Shown here one piece after another: positions 9,233 through 17,560 of a stretch of DNA of 34,916 bases. Made by a program: the position numbers and the translations under genes. Source of the DNA: Acidovorax sp. HMWF029. GTDB lineage: Bacteria > Pseudomonadota > Gammaproteobacteria > Burkholderiales > Burkholderiaceae_C. The stretch lies in assembly GCF_003060895.1 (NCBI RefSeq), contig NZ_QAIH01000225.1, positions 1 through 34,916 on the forward strand. Reading direction: 5' to 3'. How positions within the stretch are numbered: position 1 is the first letter of the stretch; each line of letters opens with the position of its first letter. The notes below the pieces were generated by a model. The model had not been told where the DNA came from. It made no database searches and worked only from the letters and a program-made list of their open reading frames with translations.

Positions 9233-10235
9233 GGCGAACTCCTGCGCCCACGGCGCGTACAGCCGCATTGCTGCGGCTGGAATTGATTCCGTCTTGGTCG
9301 AAGAAGGCCTGCAACTCCGTGCGTCTGGACAACGCATAGGTGTACGCCACCTGATAGCGCTTGCGCACACCTAGCAGCGAAGTCTGTACTTCGCGCTGCG
9401 CCAGGTTAACAACGACTGCATGCTGGCCCGCGGCGAACCGGCTACCCACCAGCCAATAGTCCACACCGGCACGCGCCGTGGCAGACGCTTTGGCATAGGT
9501 GTCGCGCCCCAGCAGCACATAAGGCTCGACCACGCCGAAGTCGTAGCGCACCCCCGCCTGCCATTTGCTGGAGAACTCATTGGCAAGCAGCCCTCCCGGA
9601 CGCGTGTCCTTGGCGTATCCGATGCCTGCCGACCAGGGCCCCTGCGCGTAGTTCAAGCCCATATCCATAGACTTGGCGCCGTTCTCCTGATCAGGCGTTC
9701 TGGCATCGCCACGCAGGTAGTAGCGGGCTCGGAAGTTAACGCTGCCCCACATGGGACTCTGGTATCCGATGGCGTTCGAAGTGCGATTGCGTGCATTGAG
9801 CATGGAGGTACCGATCGCGGTGGCTCCTGCATCATTGGCGGCGAATGATGTGATGCGCGTGACCTGCGAATACAGCGGCGATCCCGTGGGGTTCGCCGAA
9901 TCCAGTCGGCCCAGGGCCACTGTGCCCCAACTGCCGCGCAAAGCCGCGTAGCTGTTTCGAAACCCTGGCGCTGCGGCGGCTCCAGAGTCAGCATCCACCC
10001 CCATCTCCAGGCCAAACAGGGCGGTCATTCCATCACCCAGATCCTCCTTGCCCCGAAAACCTAGCCGGGAGGCGTTGTCGCGCTCTTCCGTGACCGAACC
10101 CGTATTTCCGGTCTTGACCTTGTTGATGGTCAAGCGCACCTGCCCGTACACCTGCAGGTCTTGCGCAACCACGTGCGGCGCGGCAGAAAAGAAAAGACCG
10201 CAGGCGGCCAGCGCGAAGGGAAAGGGGGACCTCAT
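9222..10235 (-). CDS. General bacterial porin (Omp32-like trimeric beta-barrel)
   Basis: A 337-residue outer-membrane porin. A signal peptide of about 24 residues ends in HVVAQ, followed by the typical first strand (LQVYGQVRLTINK). Alternating barrel strands and family landmarks such as SRLGFRGKEDLGDGM, YAALRGSWGTVALGR and a C-terminal phenylalanine (VRHDF) are present, the last being the outer-membrane assembly signal. The start is supported by GGAG 11 bases upstream. As first gene of a three-gene operon with a Bug receptor and a hydrolase, it probably provides the outer-membrane entry route for the operon's substrate. A LysR-type regulator is divergent from it across a 399-base gap. It is of normal length for beta-proteobacterial porins. 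Confidence 0.9.
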   Translation of the reverse strand: MRSPFPFALAACGLFFSAAPHVVAQDLQVYGQVRLTINKVKTGNTGSVTEERDNASRLGFRGKEDLGDGMTALFGLEMGVDADSGAAAAPGFRNSYAALRGSWGTVALGRLDSANPTGSPLYSQVTRITSFAANDAGATAIGTSMLNARNRTSNAIGYQSPMWGSVNFRARYYLRGDARTPDQENGAKSMDMGLNYAQGPWSAGIGYAKDTRPGGLLANEFSSKWQAGVRYDFGVVEPYVLLGRDTYAKASATARAGVDYWLVGSRFAAGQHAVVVNLAQREVQTSLLGVRKRYQVAYTYALSRRTELQAFFDQDGINSSRSNAAVRAVGAGVRHDF

Positions 10236-10634
10236 GACATCATGCTCCTTGGTTGACGGATGAATCGGTGCGTTATTGGGTGAAGACGCGGCCGATTCTC
10301 TGGAGCACTGACACCCATCACAACGGTATGACGAAGACTGATGACCCTATGCAATCAGCCGCTGGTTTGCGCCAAGGCACGGCAGGTGCCAAGATGCAAG
10401 CAATGCACGCCAGTCCCTGGATACGTTAAGGATGCCCTGCATAACTCTCGCGGGCGGTGGTAGCGCGGATCGGGATGTAGCGCAAGGCGTCTTTTGGCAG
10501 CCGATAGCCGGCTTGTTGGCTTGTTGGCAAGAAAAGCAATGCAGCGAACCGCCCGAGGCCGCGCGTTCACAGGCCGCAGGGAGTTATGCAGGACAACCTC
10601 AGCTACCGGGATGCGCAGACACGGTCAATCGCCC
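10236..10634. promoter_or_regulatory. Divergent regulatory region between porin operon and LysR gene
   Basis: This 399-base stretch has no gene. It must hold the promoters for both divergent units. A 15-base inverted repeat, GGCAC-N5-GTGCC, lies at 10376-10390 and is a candidate operator; read on the minus strand it also partly resembles a sigma-54 promoter (TGGCAC-N5-GTGCC). The part nearest the LysR gene is occupied by a repeat element (10436-10592). Confidence 0.45.
10436..10592. repeat. Second copy of the dispersed repeat, bounded by inverted CCTGCATAACTC ends
   Basis: The right part, 10544-10592, is 42/49 identical on the opposite strand to 3492-3540. CCTGCATAACTCTC at 10436-10449 matches 13 of 14 bases of the reverse complement of 10579-10592. 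The two form ends of a 157-base element just ahead of the LysR start. It encodes nothing recognisable. Confidence 0.65.
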
Positions 10635-11555
10635 ATGAATTTCAAGCAACTCGAAGCCTTCCAGGCCATCATGCTCAGCGGCTCCACCACAGGCGCTGCA
10701 GAGCGCATGGGGCTGTCACAACCCGCCATCAGCCGACTTCTGGCTCAGCTGGAGGAAGACCTTTCCCTGCGATTGTTCGTACGCGAAAAGGGACGCCTGA
10801 GCCCCACGGCAGAAGCCCATGCGCTGGTGCACGACGCCCAGGGCCTGATGGACTCTGCCCAGTGTTTTCGCCGACATGCGGAACAATTGCGCCTTGGAGG
10901 ATTCCGGCGGCGACTTCTCAAGGTTGCCCTTCCCAGCACCCTGGCCACCACGCTCATGCCCACTCTGGCCAAGCGGTTCATGCAGGCGCACCCCGATGTG
11001 GTGCTGGAGGTGCTCTCGGGCTCCTACAACGATGCCGAGCGCGCATTGCTCAGCCGCGATGCAGACATCGGCCTCGTGCGGCTGCCGATGGAGATGCAGG
11101 GGCTCAGCACCCGGGTCAGCCTGGATTCCGAAGCCGTGTGCATCATGCCCACGGGGCACCCCCTGGAGCATCTGCATGAAGTCGGCCCCACCGATCTGAT
11201 CGACACCAGCTTGATCTTGCTGGGGCGCCAGCGCCAGATCCGCCATGACATCGACATGGCGTTTCGCCAGACCCGCGTACAACCGCGCGTAGCCCTGGAA
11301 GTGCACTCGGTGAGCGAGGCCTGCGCCCATGTGGCCCAGGGGCTGGGCGTATCCATCGTCAACGCATTGCTGGTGCAACACTGCCCGCGCGACACCGTGA
11401 CCTTGCGACCATTCCGTCCGCGCATCGCCTACCAGTTGGGAATCGCGACAGTGAGCAATGCGACCGAAACACCACTGCACGACACCTTCACTCAGCTACT
11501 GGTGGAAGCTTTGGTGCCATCACCCCTGCGCAACGATCGACCTGCAGCCGGCTGA
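10635..11555 (+). CDS. LysR-type transcriptional regulator
   Basis: A 306-residue LysR-family regulator. Residues 1-60 form the winged helix-turn-helix (FKQLEAFQAIMLSGSTTG, then AAERMGLSQPAISRLLAQLE), followed by a linker helix and a periplasmic-binding-like effector domain (about 95-295). The ATG at 10635 is chosen since the family's first strand begins directly after it; upstream in-frame codons run through a repeat element. It is divergent from the porin-Bug-hydrolase operon, the classic arrangement in which the regulator controls its neighbour in response to the substrate or a product. The inducer is unknown. It converges on urtE with a 44-base gap that contains no clear terminator. Confidence 0.9.
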   Translation: MNFKQLEAFQAIMLSGSTTGAAERMGLSQPAISRLLAQLEEDLSLRLFVREKGRLSPTAEAHALVHDAQGLMDSAQCFRRHAEQLRLGGFRRRLLKVALPSTLATTLMPTLAKRFMQAHPDVVLEVLSGSYNDAERALLSRDADIGLVRLPMEMQGLSTRVSLDSEAVCIMPTGHPLEHLHEVGPTDLIDTSLILLGRQRQIRHDIDMAFRQTRVQPRVALEVHSVSEACAHVAQGLGVSIVNALLVQHCPRDTVTLRPFRPRIAYQLGIATVSNATETPLHDTFTQLLVEALVPSPLRNDRPAAG

Positions 11556-11599
11556 AGGGAGCGAGAGGAGGCGCGCATCGAACCAGGTGACTGAATCCA

Positions 11600-12292
11600 T
11601 CAGATGGCCACCAGATTGCGAATACCCTTGGCTTCCATTTCGCTGCCAGGCCCACGGGCGATGACTTCGCCGCGCTCCATCACCAGGTATTCGTCGGCCA
11701 GCTCCTGCGCAAAGTCGTAGTACTGCTCGCACAGCAGGATGGCCATCTCGCCCTTGTCGGCCAGCATGCGAATCACCCGGCCAATGTCTTTGATGATGCT
11801 GGGCTGGATGCCCTCGGTGGGCTCGTCCAGGATCAGCAAACGCGGGCCGGGTGCGAGCGCACGCGCAATGGCCAGTTGCTGCTGTTGACCGCCTGACAGG
11901 TCGCCGCCCCGGCGCTTGAGCATCTGCTTGAGCACGGGGAAAAGCTCGTACAGGTGCGGGGGCACCGGGGTGGAGCCACTTTTGTAGGCCAGGCCCATGC
12001 GCAGGTTTTCTTCCACCGTCAGACGCCCGAAGATTTCGCGTCCCTGAGGAACAAAGCCAATGCCTGCGCGGGCACGGTCGTACGGAGTGGCTTTGTCGAT
12101 GGCTTTGCCGTCGAAGCTGATGCTGCCGCTTTTGATGGGTACCAGGCCCATGAGGCTTTTGAGCAGCGTGGTCTTGCCCACGCCGTTGCGACCGAGCAGG
12201 ACGGTGACTTTGCCGGGGGGGGCGGTGAGGCTCACGTCGCGCAGGATGTGGGAGCCGCCGTAGTACTGGTTGATGTTTTGGACGGTGAGCAT
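11600..12292 (-). CDS. urtE: Urea ABC transporter ATP-binding protein UrtE
   Basis: A 230-residue ATPase of the branched-chain amino acid/urea transporter group, LivF-like. Visible are Walker A (GRNGVGKTTLLK) at about residue 33-44, the ABC signature (LSGGQQQQ) and Walker B (LLILDEPTEG), followed by IQPSIIKDIG, the usual UrtE continuation. It drives urea import together with UrtD. It is last in the urtABCDE operon and is separated from urtD by 132 bases that hold a dispersed intergenic repeat, an unusually large gap for this operon. The ATG at 12290-12292 has no good ribosome binding site. Confidence 0.95.
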   Translation of the reverse strand: MLTVQNINQYYGGSHILRDVSLTAPPGKVTVLLGRNGVGKTTLLKSLMGLVPIKSGSISFDGKAIDKATPYDRARAGIGFVPQGREIFGRLTVEENLRMGLAYKSGSTPVPPHLYELFPVLKQMLKRRGGDLSGGQQQQLAIARALAPGPRLLILDEPTEGIQPSIIKDIGRVIRMLADKGEMAILLCEQYYDFAQELADEYLVMERGEVIARGPGSEMEAKGIRNLVAI

Positions 12293-12297
12293 GATGG

Positions 12298-12360
12298 TTT
12301 TTTGACTTTTTTGGCCGTTTGCGCCTGTCTAGCAAGCTCTTTCAGCTATCTATTTAGGAG
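12298..12360 (+). repeat. Intergenic GGCC-N27-AGCTATC repeat, copy 1
   Basis: T-rich DNA then GGCC at 12313, and AGCTATC at 12344, exactly 31 bases later. Three other copies in the window (17770-17830, 23957-24009, 30272-30334) keep this spacing. It sits in the gap between urtD and urtE. Confidence 0.7.
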
Positions 12361-12424
12361 CATTCTTTAGCCACAGGGAAGGGTGTTGTGATGCTAAGTG
12401 AGAAGGCGACGCGGCAAAGCACCA

Positions 12425-13300
12425 TCACCGCCCAAGATAAACCTCAATCACCCGCTCATCCGCCTGCACCTGATCGAGCGTGCCCTCGGCCAGCACGGAG
12501 CCATCGCACAGCACCGTCACCTTCTCCGAAATCGTGCGGATGAAGCCCATGTCGTGCTCCACCACCATCAGCGAATGCTTGCCCTTGAGGGTGAGGAACA
12601 GTTCTGCCGTGCGCGCGGTCTCGTCGTCCGTCATGCCCGCCACCGGCTCGTCCAGCAGCAAAAGCTTGGGGTCTTGCATCAGCAGCATGCCAATCTCCAG
12701 CCACTGCTTTTGCCCGTGGCTCAGATTGCCCGCCTGGCGCGTCACGCTGCCCGCTAGGTGAATGGTGTGCAACACCTCCGCCAGCCGGTCCGACTGCGCG
12801 GAGTCGAGCTTGAAGAACATGCTCGACTTCACGCCCTTGTGGGTTTTGAGCGCCAGCTCCAGGTTCTCGAACACGCTGAGCTGCTCGAACACCGTGGGCT
12901 TCTGGAACTTGCGGCCTATCCCCAGGCTGGCAATCTCGGGCTCGTTGTGGCGCAGAAGGTCGATGGTGGAGCCGAAGAACACCGAGCCTTTTTGCGGCCG
13001 GGTCTTGCCGGTGATGATGTCCATCATCGTCGTCTTGCCCGCACCATTGGGGCCGATGATGCAGCGCAGCTCGCCAGGGGCGATGTCCAGGCTCAGGCCG
13101 TTGATGGCCTTGAAGCCGTCAAAGCTCACGTGCACATCTTCCAGGTACAGGATGCGGCCATGGGTCACGTCCACTTCGCCCGGTGTGGCGATGCGCGAGA
13201 AGCCTGCGGCGCGGCCGCCAGACTCGGTTTGCCCCACCGGCGCAGGCGCCAGCTTGGCCTCGATGCGCCGTGCGCCCTCTTCCATCAAATCGGGCGTCAT
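12425..13300 (-). CDS. urtD: Urea ABC transporter ATP-binding protein UrtD
   Basis: A 291-residue ATPase, LivG-like. After an N-terminal extension of about 48 residues come Walker A (GPNGAGKTTMMD), the signature LSHGQKQWLEIG and Walker B (LLLLDEPVAGM), followed by the family's TDDE. The final stretch (TLDQVQADERVIEVYLGR) is the usual UrtD ending. Its ATG at 13298-13300 overlaps the urtC stop codon as ATGA, so it is translationally coupled; in-frame codons upstream of this ATG lie inside urtC and are excluded. It pairs with UrtE to energise urea uptake. Confidence 0.95.
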   Translation of the reverse strand: MTPDLMEEGARRIEAKLAPAPVGQTESGGRAAGFSRIATPGEVDVTHGRILYLEDVHVSFDGFKAINGLSLDIAPGELRCIIGPNGAGKTTMMDIITGKTRPQKGSVFFGSTIDLLRHNEPEIASLGIGRKFQKPTVFEQLSVFENLELALKTHKGVKSSMFFKLDSAQSDRLAEVLHTIHLAGSVTRQAGNLSHGQKQWLEIGMLLMQDPKLLLLDEPVAGMTDDETARTAELFLTLKGKHSLMVVEHDMGFIRTISEKVTVLCDGSVLAEGTLDQVQADERVIEVYLGR

Positions 13301-14559
13301 TGCGCAGCTCCCTTCTTGTCCTTCAACTTCTTGACCAGGCCCACGACACCATTCGGCAAGAACAGCGTGACGGCAATGAACAGCGCACCCAAGAAGTACA
13401 GCCAGAACTCTGGCGCCGTCACCGTGAGCCAGCTCTTGGCCCCGTTGACGATGAACGCCCCCACGATAGGCCCGATCAGCGTGGCACGCCCACCCACCGC
13501 CGCCCATACGGCGATCTCGATGGAGTTGGCGGCACTCATCTCGCCGGGGTTGATGATGCCGACCTGCGGCACATACAGTGCGCCAGCCACGCCGCACATC
13601 ATGGCGCTGATGGTCCAGATGGTGAGCTTGTAGGGCAGTGGCGAGTAGCCAGAGAACATGACGCGGCTCTCCGCATCGCGCACGGCCTGCAGCACGCGGC
13701 CAAACTTGCTGCGAACCAGCCAGCGCGCCAGCAAAAAGAAGCCGAGCAGCGCCAGCCCGGTGAGCACAAACAACGTCATGCGCATGTTCTGCGTGGCAAT
13801 GGGCATGCCCAGGATGCGTTTGAAGTCGGTGAAGCCGTTGTTGCCGCCAAAGCCGGTTTCGTTGCGGAAGAACAGCAGCATGGCCGCATACGTCATGGCC
13901 TGGGTGATGATGGAGAAGTACACGCCCTTGATGCGCGAGCGGAAGGCGAAGTAGCCGAACACGAACGCAATCACACCCGGCACCGCCACGATGAGAATCA
14001 GCGTAGCGATGAAGCTGTCAGACAGCGCCCAGTGCCAGGGCAGTTCCTTCCAGTCCAGGAACACCATGAAGTCGGGCAGGTCGCTCTTGTAGTTGCCGTC
14101 GCGCCCAATCTGGCGCATGAGGTACATGCCCATCACGTAGCCCCCCAGCGCAAAGAACAGGCCGTGGCCCAGACTCAGAATGCCGGTGTAGCCCCAGATC
14201 AAGTCCATTGCCAGCGCGCAGATGGCGTAGCACATGATCTTGCCGAGCAGCGCCACGGCGTAGTCACTCAGGTGGAACATGCTGCCTGCGGGCACCCACA
14301 GGTTGAGCACGGGGGCAACGGCGCACACCACGATGAGCGCCACGATGAAAGCCGACCAGCCGCCGCGTGTGAGCAGCGGCGCGGGTGCGGGCAAGGTGAG
14401 AGAGGGCTGTGTCACGGAACGGCCTTGGGATTCGGATGAATGTGTGCCTCCGTCCGTTCGCACTGAGCTTGTCGAAGTGCTGCGCAGGGCTTCGACAGGC
14501 TCAGCCTGAACGGACTGCGCGGGGCGCAGAGAGGTTGAAGAATCAGGGGTGGCACTCAT
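13297..14559 (-). CDS. urtC: Urea ABC transporter permease UrtC
   Basis: A 420-residue inner-membrane permease, LivM-like, with about ten hydrophobic segments beginning near residue 67 and the family landmarks DLIWGYTGILSLGHGLFFALGGY and YFSIITQAMTYA. Its ATG at 14557-14559 overlaps the urtB stop (ATGA), as at the urtC/urtD junction, which supports this start. Residues 15-36 (SVQAEPVEALRS... region) are the translation of a dispersed palindrome at 14452-14515, so the cytoplasmic N-terminal extension of about 60 residues contains a repeat insertion that has kept the frame. The rest of the protein looks intact. Confidence 0.95.
   Translation of the reverse strand: MSATPDSSTSLRPAQSVQAEPVEALRSTSTSSVRTDGGTHSSESQGRSVTQPSLTLPAPAPLLTRGGWSAFIVALIVVCAVAPVLNLWVPAGSMFHLSDYAVALLGKIMCYAICALAMDLIWGYTGILSLGHGLFFALGGYVMGMYLMRQIGRDGNYKSDLPDFMVFLDWKELPWHWALSDSFIATLILIVAVPGVIAFVFGYFAFRSRIKGVYFSIITQAMTYAAMLLFFRNETGFGGNNGFTDFKRILGMPIATQNMRMTLFVLTGLALLGFFLLARWLVRSKFGRVLQAVRDAESRVMFSGYSPLPYKLTIWTISAMMCGVAGALYVPQVGIINPGEMSAANSIEIAVWAAVGGRATLIGPIVGAFIVNGAKSWLTVTAPEFWLYFLGALFIAVTLFLPNGVVGLVKKLKDKKGAAQ
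14452..14515. repeat. 64-bp imperfect palindrome inside urtC
   Basis: Two 26-base arms (14452-14477 and 14490-14515) are inverted with 22 of 26 matches around a 12-base centre. The cores TTCGACA and GCTCAG are those of a palindromic repeat that I recall as very common in proteobacterial and other genomes. It is read in frame in urtC and encodes the AEPVEALRS and TSSVRT peptides typical of this repeat when translated. Confidence 0.85.
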
Positions 14560-16139
14560 GCTTCAGCACTCCGGCCTTTCATCGCGAAGATGCCCTGGGG
14601 CCGCTTCTGGATGAAGATGATGATGAACACCAGCACCGCAATCTTGGCCAGCACTGCGCCCGCCCAGCCTTCGAGGAACTTGTTGAGAATGCCCAGGCCC
14701 AGCGCGGCATACACCGTGCCCGCCAGTTGGCCGACACCGCCCAGCACCACCACCATGAAGGCATCGACGATGTAGCTCTGGCCCAGGTCGGGCCCCACAT
14801 TGCCCACCTGGCTCAGCGCGCAGCCCGCCAGGCCCGCAATGCCTGAACCCAGTGCGAAGGCCATGGTGTCGATGCGTGCGGTGTTGACGCCCATGCACGA
14901 GGCAATGGGGCGGTTTTGCGTGACGCCACGCACAAACAAACCCAGGCGCGTGCGGGCAATCAGGTAGCCCATGCCCAGCAGCACCGCAATCGCAAAGCCG
15001 ATGATGACGAGCCGGTTGTAAGGCAGCGTGAGGTTGGAGAGCACCTGCACGCCACCGCTCATCCACGAGGGGTTTTCTACCCCCACGTTCTGCGCACCAA
15101 AAATCGTGCGCACCAGTTGCATCAGCACCAGGCTGATACCCCAGGTGGCCAGCAACGTCTCCAGCGGGCGGCCATACAGAAAGCGCAGCACGCCACGCTC
15201 CAGCACCGCGCCCACGGCAGCGGCAGCGCCAAACGCCAGCGGCAGCGCTGCCACCAGATACCAGTCGAACGCGCCCGGAAAATACTTTTGAAAGATGCCC
15301 TGCACCACATAGGTGGCGTAGGCGCCAATCATCATCAACTCGCCATGGGCCATGTTGATGACGCCCATGAGGCCGTAGGTAATGGCCAGACCCAAGGCGA
15401 CGAGCAGCAGGATGGAACCCAGACTGATGCCCGAGAACGCTGCGCCCAGGCGCTCACCCCAGGCCAGCTTGCCGTCGATGGCGCCCAGTGCGGCCTGCAG
15501 GGCGGCCTTGACCTTGGCGTCTTCTTCGACGCTGACGCGTTCGTTGAGCAGTAACCGTGTGTCGGGTGTAGCGCTGAGCGACAGCGCCTGCGCGGCGGCG
15601 ATGCGCTGCGAGGCGTCTTCACTGCCCAGCAGCGTGGCCGCGCGGGCCAGCTGAAGCTGGGTTTTGATCTTGTCGTTGGTTTCCTGCGCCAGGGCTTTGT
15701 CCAGCAATGGCAGGCGGCCTGCGTCAGGCTCCTTGGTCAGCGCCTTGGCGGCGGCCATGCGCTGGGCTTCGTCCTTGCCAAACAACGCCAGGCCCGCCAG
15801 GGCGGTGTCGATCTCGCCGCGCATGCGGTTGTTGTTGATGATGTCTTCGGCGTCCTGGGGCACGGGCACCTCGGCGCCGGTCACCGGGTCGATGCCCTTG
15901 TCGCCCTGCATGATCAGGGCCTTGCCTGCGGCGACCTTCACCGCATCATCGGCCAGCGCCTGCAAAAAGACGGCGGTGCGTTCGCTGGGCTCCACCACAG
16001 CTTGCTGCACGGCAGCCACGCGGTCGTCAGTCTCGCCAGCGGCCATCGCCAGGGCCTGCTCGGCGGTAAGTGCGTATGCCTGCGCAGTTGCACACAGCAG
16101 AGCGCAGGCGATCAGACGAGAAAAAATGGAGGAATGCAT
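14556..16139 (-). CDS. urtB: Urea ABC transporter permease UrtB
   Basis: A 527-residue permease, LivH-like, with the long N-terminal domain peculiar to UrtB. Residues 1-23 form a signal peptide (CALLCATAQAYA). About 24-230 is a soluble, alanine-rich helical domain with repeated AAAxAL-type units, expected outside the cytoplasmic membrane. From about 237 the membrane domain begins (GSILLLVALGLAITYGLMGVINMAHGELMMIGAY), with the conserved TWGISLVLMQLVR stretch further on. The ATG at 16137-16139 starts the signal peptide; the 36 in-frame residues upstream look non-coding. No clear ribosome binding site is seen. It ends overlapping urtC. A 158-base gap with hairpins separates it from urtA. Confidence 0.95.
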   Translation of the reverse strand: MHSSIFSRLIACALLCATAQAYALTAEQALAMAAGETDDRVAAVQQAVVEPSERTAVFLQALADDAVKVAAGKALIMQGDKGIDPVTGAEVPVPQDAEDIINNNRMRGEIDTALAGLALFGKDEAQRMAAAKALTKEPDAGRLPLLDKALAQETNDKIKTQLQLARAATLLGSEDASQRIAAAQALSLSATPDTRLLLNERVSVEEDAKVKAALQAALGAIDGKLAWGERLGAAFSGISLGSILLLVALGLAITYGLMGVINMAHGELMMIGAYATYVVQGIFQKYFPGAFDWYLVAALPLAFGAAAAVGAVLERGVLRFLYGRPLETLLATWGISLVLMQLVRTIFGAQNVGVENPSWMSGGVQVLSNLTLPYNRLVIIGFAIAVLLGMGYLIARTRLGLFVRGVTQNRPIASCMGVNTARIDTMAFALGSGIAGLAGCALSQVGNVGPDLGQSYIVDAFMVVVLGGVGQLAGTVYAALGLGILNKFLEGWAGAVLAKIAVLVFIIIFIQKRPQGIFAMKGRSAEA

Positions 16140-16297
16140 GACGGAGGCTCTTTGAAGTCGCAGTGGGCCGCCGCGCAGGCGCGATGCGAAGGCGAGAGCC
16201 GCCGCGCAAGGGCCGCCCCGCCGCGCTGGCGGCGTCCCCCCTCCCACGCACCAGCGTGAGAGAGGGGGTGAAGGCGCGCTAGCGCCTCAGGGGGGTG
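16140..16297 (-). repeat. GC-rich hairpin-forming urtA-urtB spacer
   Basis: Two clear stems are CACGC-ACCA-GCGTG at 16245-16258, with CCCTC/GAGGG flanks, and AGGCGC-GCTA-GCGCCT at 16272-16287. There is no T tract. On the transcript these lie just after the urtA stop, where such structures often protect or attenuate the message so that the binding protein is made in excess. Confidence 0.5.
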
Positions 16298-17560
16298 TCA
16301 CTTCTTCTCGGGCTCGTCCTTCTTCTTGTCATTGCCTTCGATGTACGGGCTCCATGGCTTGGCCTTCACAGGGCCAGGGGTCTTCCAGACCACATTGAAC
16401 TGACCATCGGCCTTGATCTCGCCGATGAACACGCTCTTGTGCAGGTGGTGGTTCTTCTCGTCCATCTTGCTGACGATGCCGCTCGGTGCCTTGAAGGTCT
16501 GGCCTGCCATGGCGGCGATCACCTTGTCGGTCTCGGTGCTCTTGGCCTTGGCTACGGCCTGGGCCCACATGTTCACGCCGATGTAGGTGGCTTCCATCGG
16601 GTCGTTGGTGAGCGGCTTGTCCTTGTGGCCCGCGATGTTCTTGGCCTTGGCGTAGTCGCTCCACTTCTTGATGAAGGCGGTGTTTTCAGGGTTCTTGATG
16701 GACTGGAAGTAGTTCCAGGCAGCCAGGTGGCCCACCAGCGGCTTGGTATCGACGCCGCGCAGTTCTTCCTCACCCACGCTGAAGGCCACCACAGGCACGT
16801 CCTTGGCCTTCAGGCCTGCGTTGCCGAGTTCCTTGTAGAAAGGCACGTTGGAGTCACCGTTGATGGTGGACACCACCGCCGTCTTGCCGCCCTGGCTGAA
16901 CTTCTTGATGTCGGCCACGATGGTCTGGTAGTCAGAGTGGCCAAACGGTGTGTACTTCTCGTCGATATCCGAATCCTTCACGCCCTTGGACTTGAGGTAG
17001 GCGCGCAGGATCTTGTTGGTCGTGCGGGGGTACACATAGTCGGTGCCCAGCAGCACCCAGCGCTTGGCACCGCCGCCGTCCTTGCTCATCAGGTAATCCA
17101 CCGCAGGGATGGCTTGCTGGTTAGGTGCAGCGCCGGTGTAGAACACGTTCTTGGACAGCTCTTCGCCCTCGTACTGCACGGGGTAGAACAGCAGGCCATT
17201 CATTTCTTCGACCACAGGCAGCACCGACTTGCGCGACACCGAGGTCCAGCAGCCAAAGATGACAGAGACCTTGTCCTGACCCAGCAACTGCTTGGTTTTT
17301 TCCGCAAACAGGGGCCAGTTGGAGGCGGGGTCCACCACCACGGGTTCGAGTTTCTTGCCCAGCAAGCCGCCCTTGGCATTGATCTCATCGATCGCCATCA
17401 GCACGGTGTCTTTCAGCACGGTCTCAGAGATGGCCATGGTGCCCGAGAGGCTGTGCAGGATGCCGACCTTGATCGTGTCCTGGGCGTGGGCTGGCAGTGC
17501 AGACAGGCCAGCGAGCGTAGCGACAGCCGCGAGGGCCTTGAGGGAATAACGACGTTGCAT
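16298..17560 (-). CDS. urtA: Urea ABC transporter substrate-binding protein UrtA
   Basis: A 420-residue periplasmic urea receptor. The signal peptide is residues 1-26 (MQRRYSLKA... LPAHAQ). The mature protein starts DTIKVGILHSLSGTMAISE, and has FGCWTSVSRKSVLPVVEE and LFYPVQYEGEE, landmark segments that distinguish UrtA from amino-acid-binding relatives. The lysine-rich tail (NDKKKDEPEKK) is unusual in charge. The ATG at 17558-17560 has GGAGAAG in front of it; longer in-frame starts lack a signal peptide. As first gene of urtABCDE it is followed by a hairpin-rich spacer. In other bacteria the operon is induced by nitrogen limitation; I saw no convincing sigma-54 site upstream of this gene. Confidence 0.96.
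   Translation of the reverse strand: MQRRYSLKALAAVATLAGLSALPAHAQDTIKVGILHSLSGTMAISETVLKDTVLMAIDEINAKGGLLGKKLEPVVVDPASNWPLFAEKTKQLLGQDKVSVIFGCWTSVSRKSVLPVVEEMNGLLFYPVQYEGEELSKNVFYTGAAPNQQAIPAVDYLMSKDGGGAKRWVLLGTDYVYPRTTNKILRAYLKSKGVKDSDIDEKYTPFGHSDYQTIVADIKKFSQGGKTAVVSTINGDSNVPFYKELGNAGLKAKDVPVVAFSVGEEELRGVDTKPLVGHLAAWNYFQSIKNPENTAFIKKWSDYAKAKNIAGHKDKPLTNDPMEATYIGVNMWAQAVAKAKSTETDKVIAAMAGQTFKAPSGIVSKMDEKNHHLHKSVFIGEIKADGQFNVVWKTPGPVKAKPWSPYIEGNDKKKDEPEKK

Noticed and set aside
10494-10634. Upstream in-frame start for the LysR gene, adding 47 residues
   Set aside because: The added residues run through a dispersed repeat and precede the normal LysR N-terminus (MNFKQLEAF).
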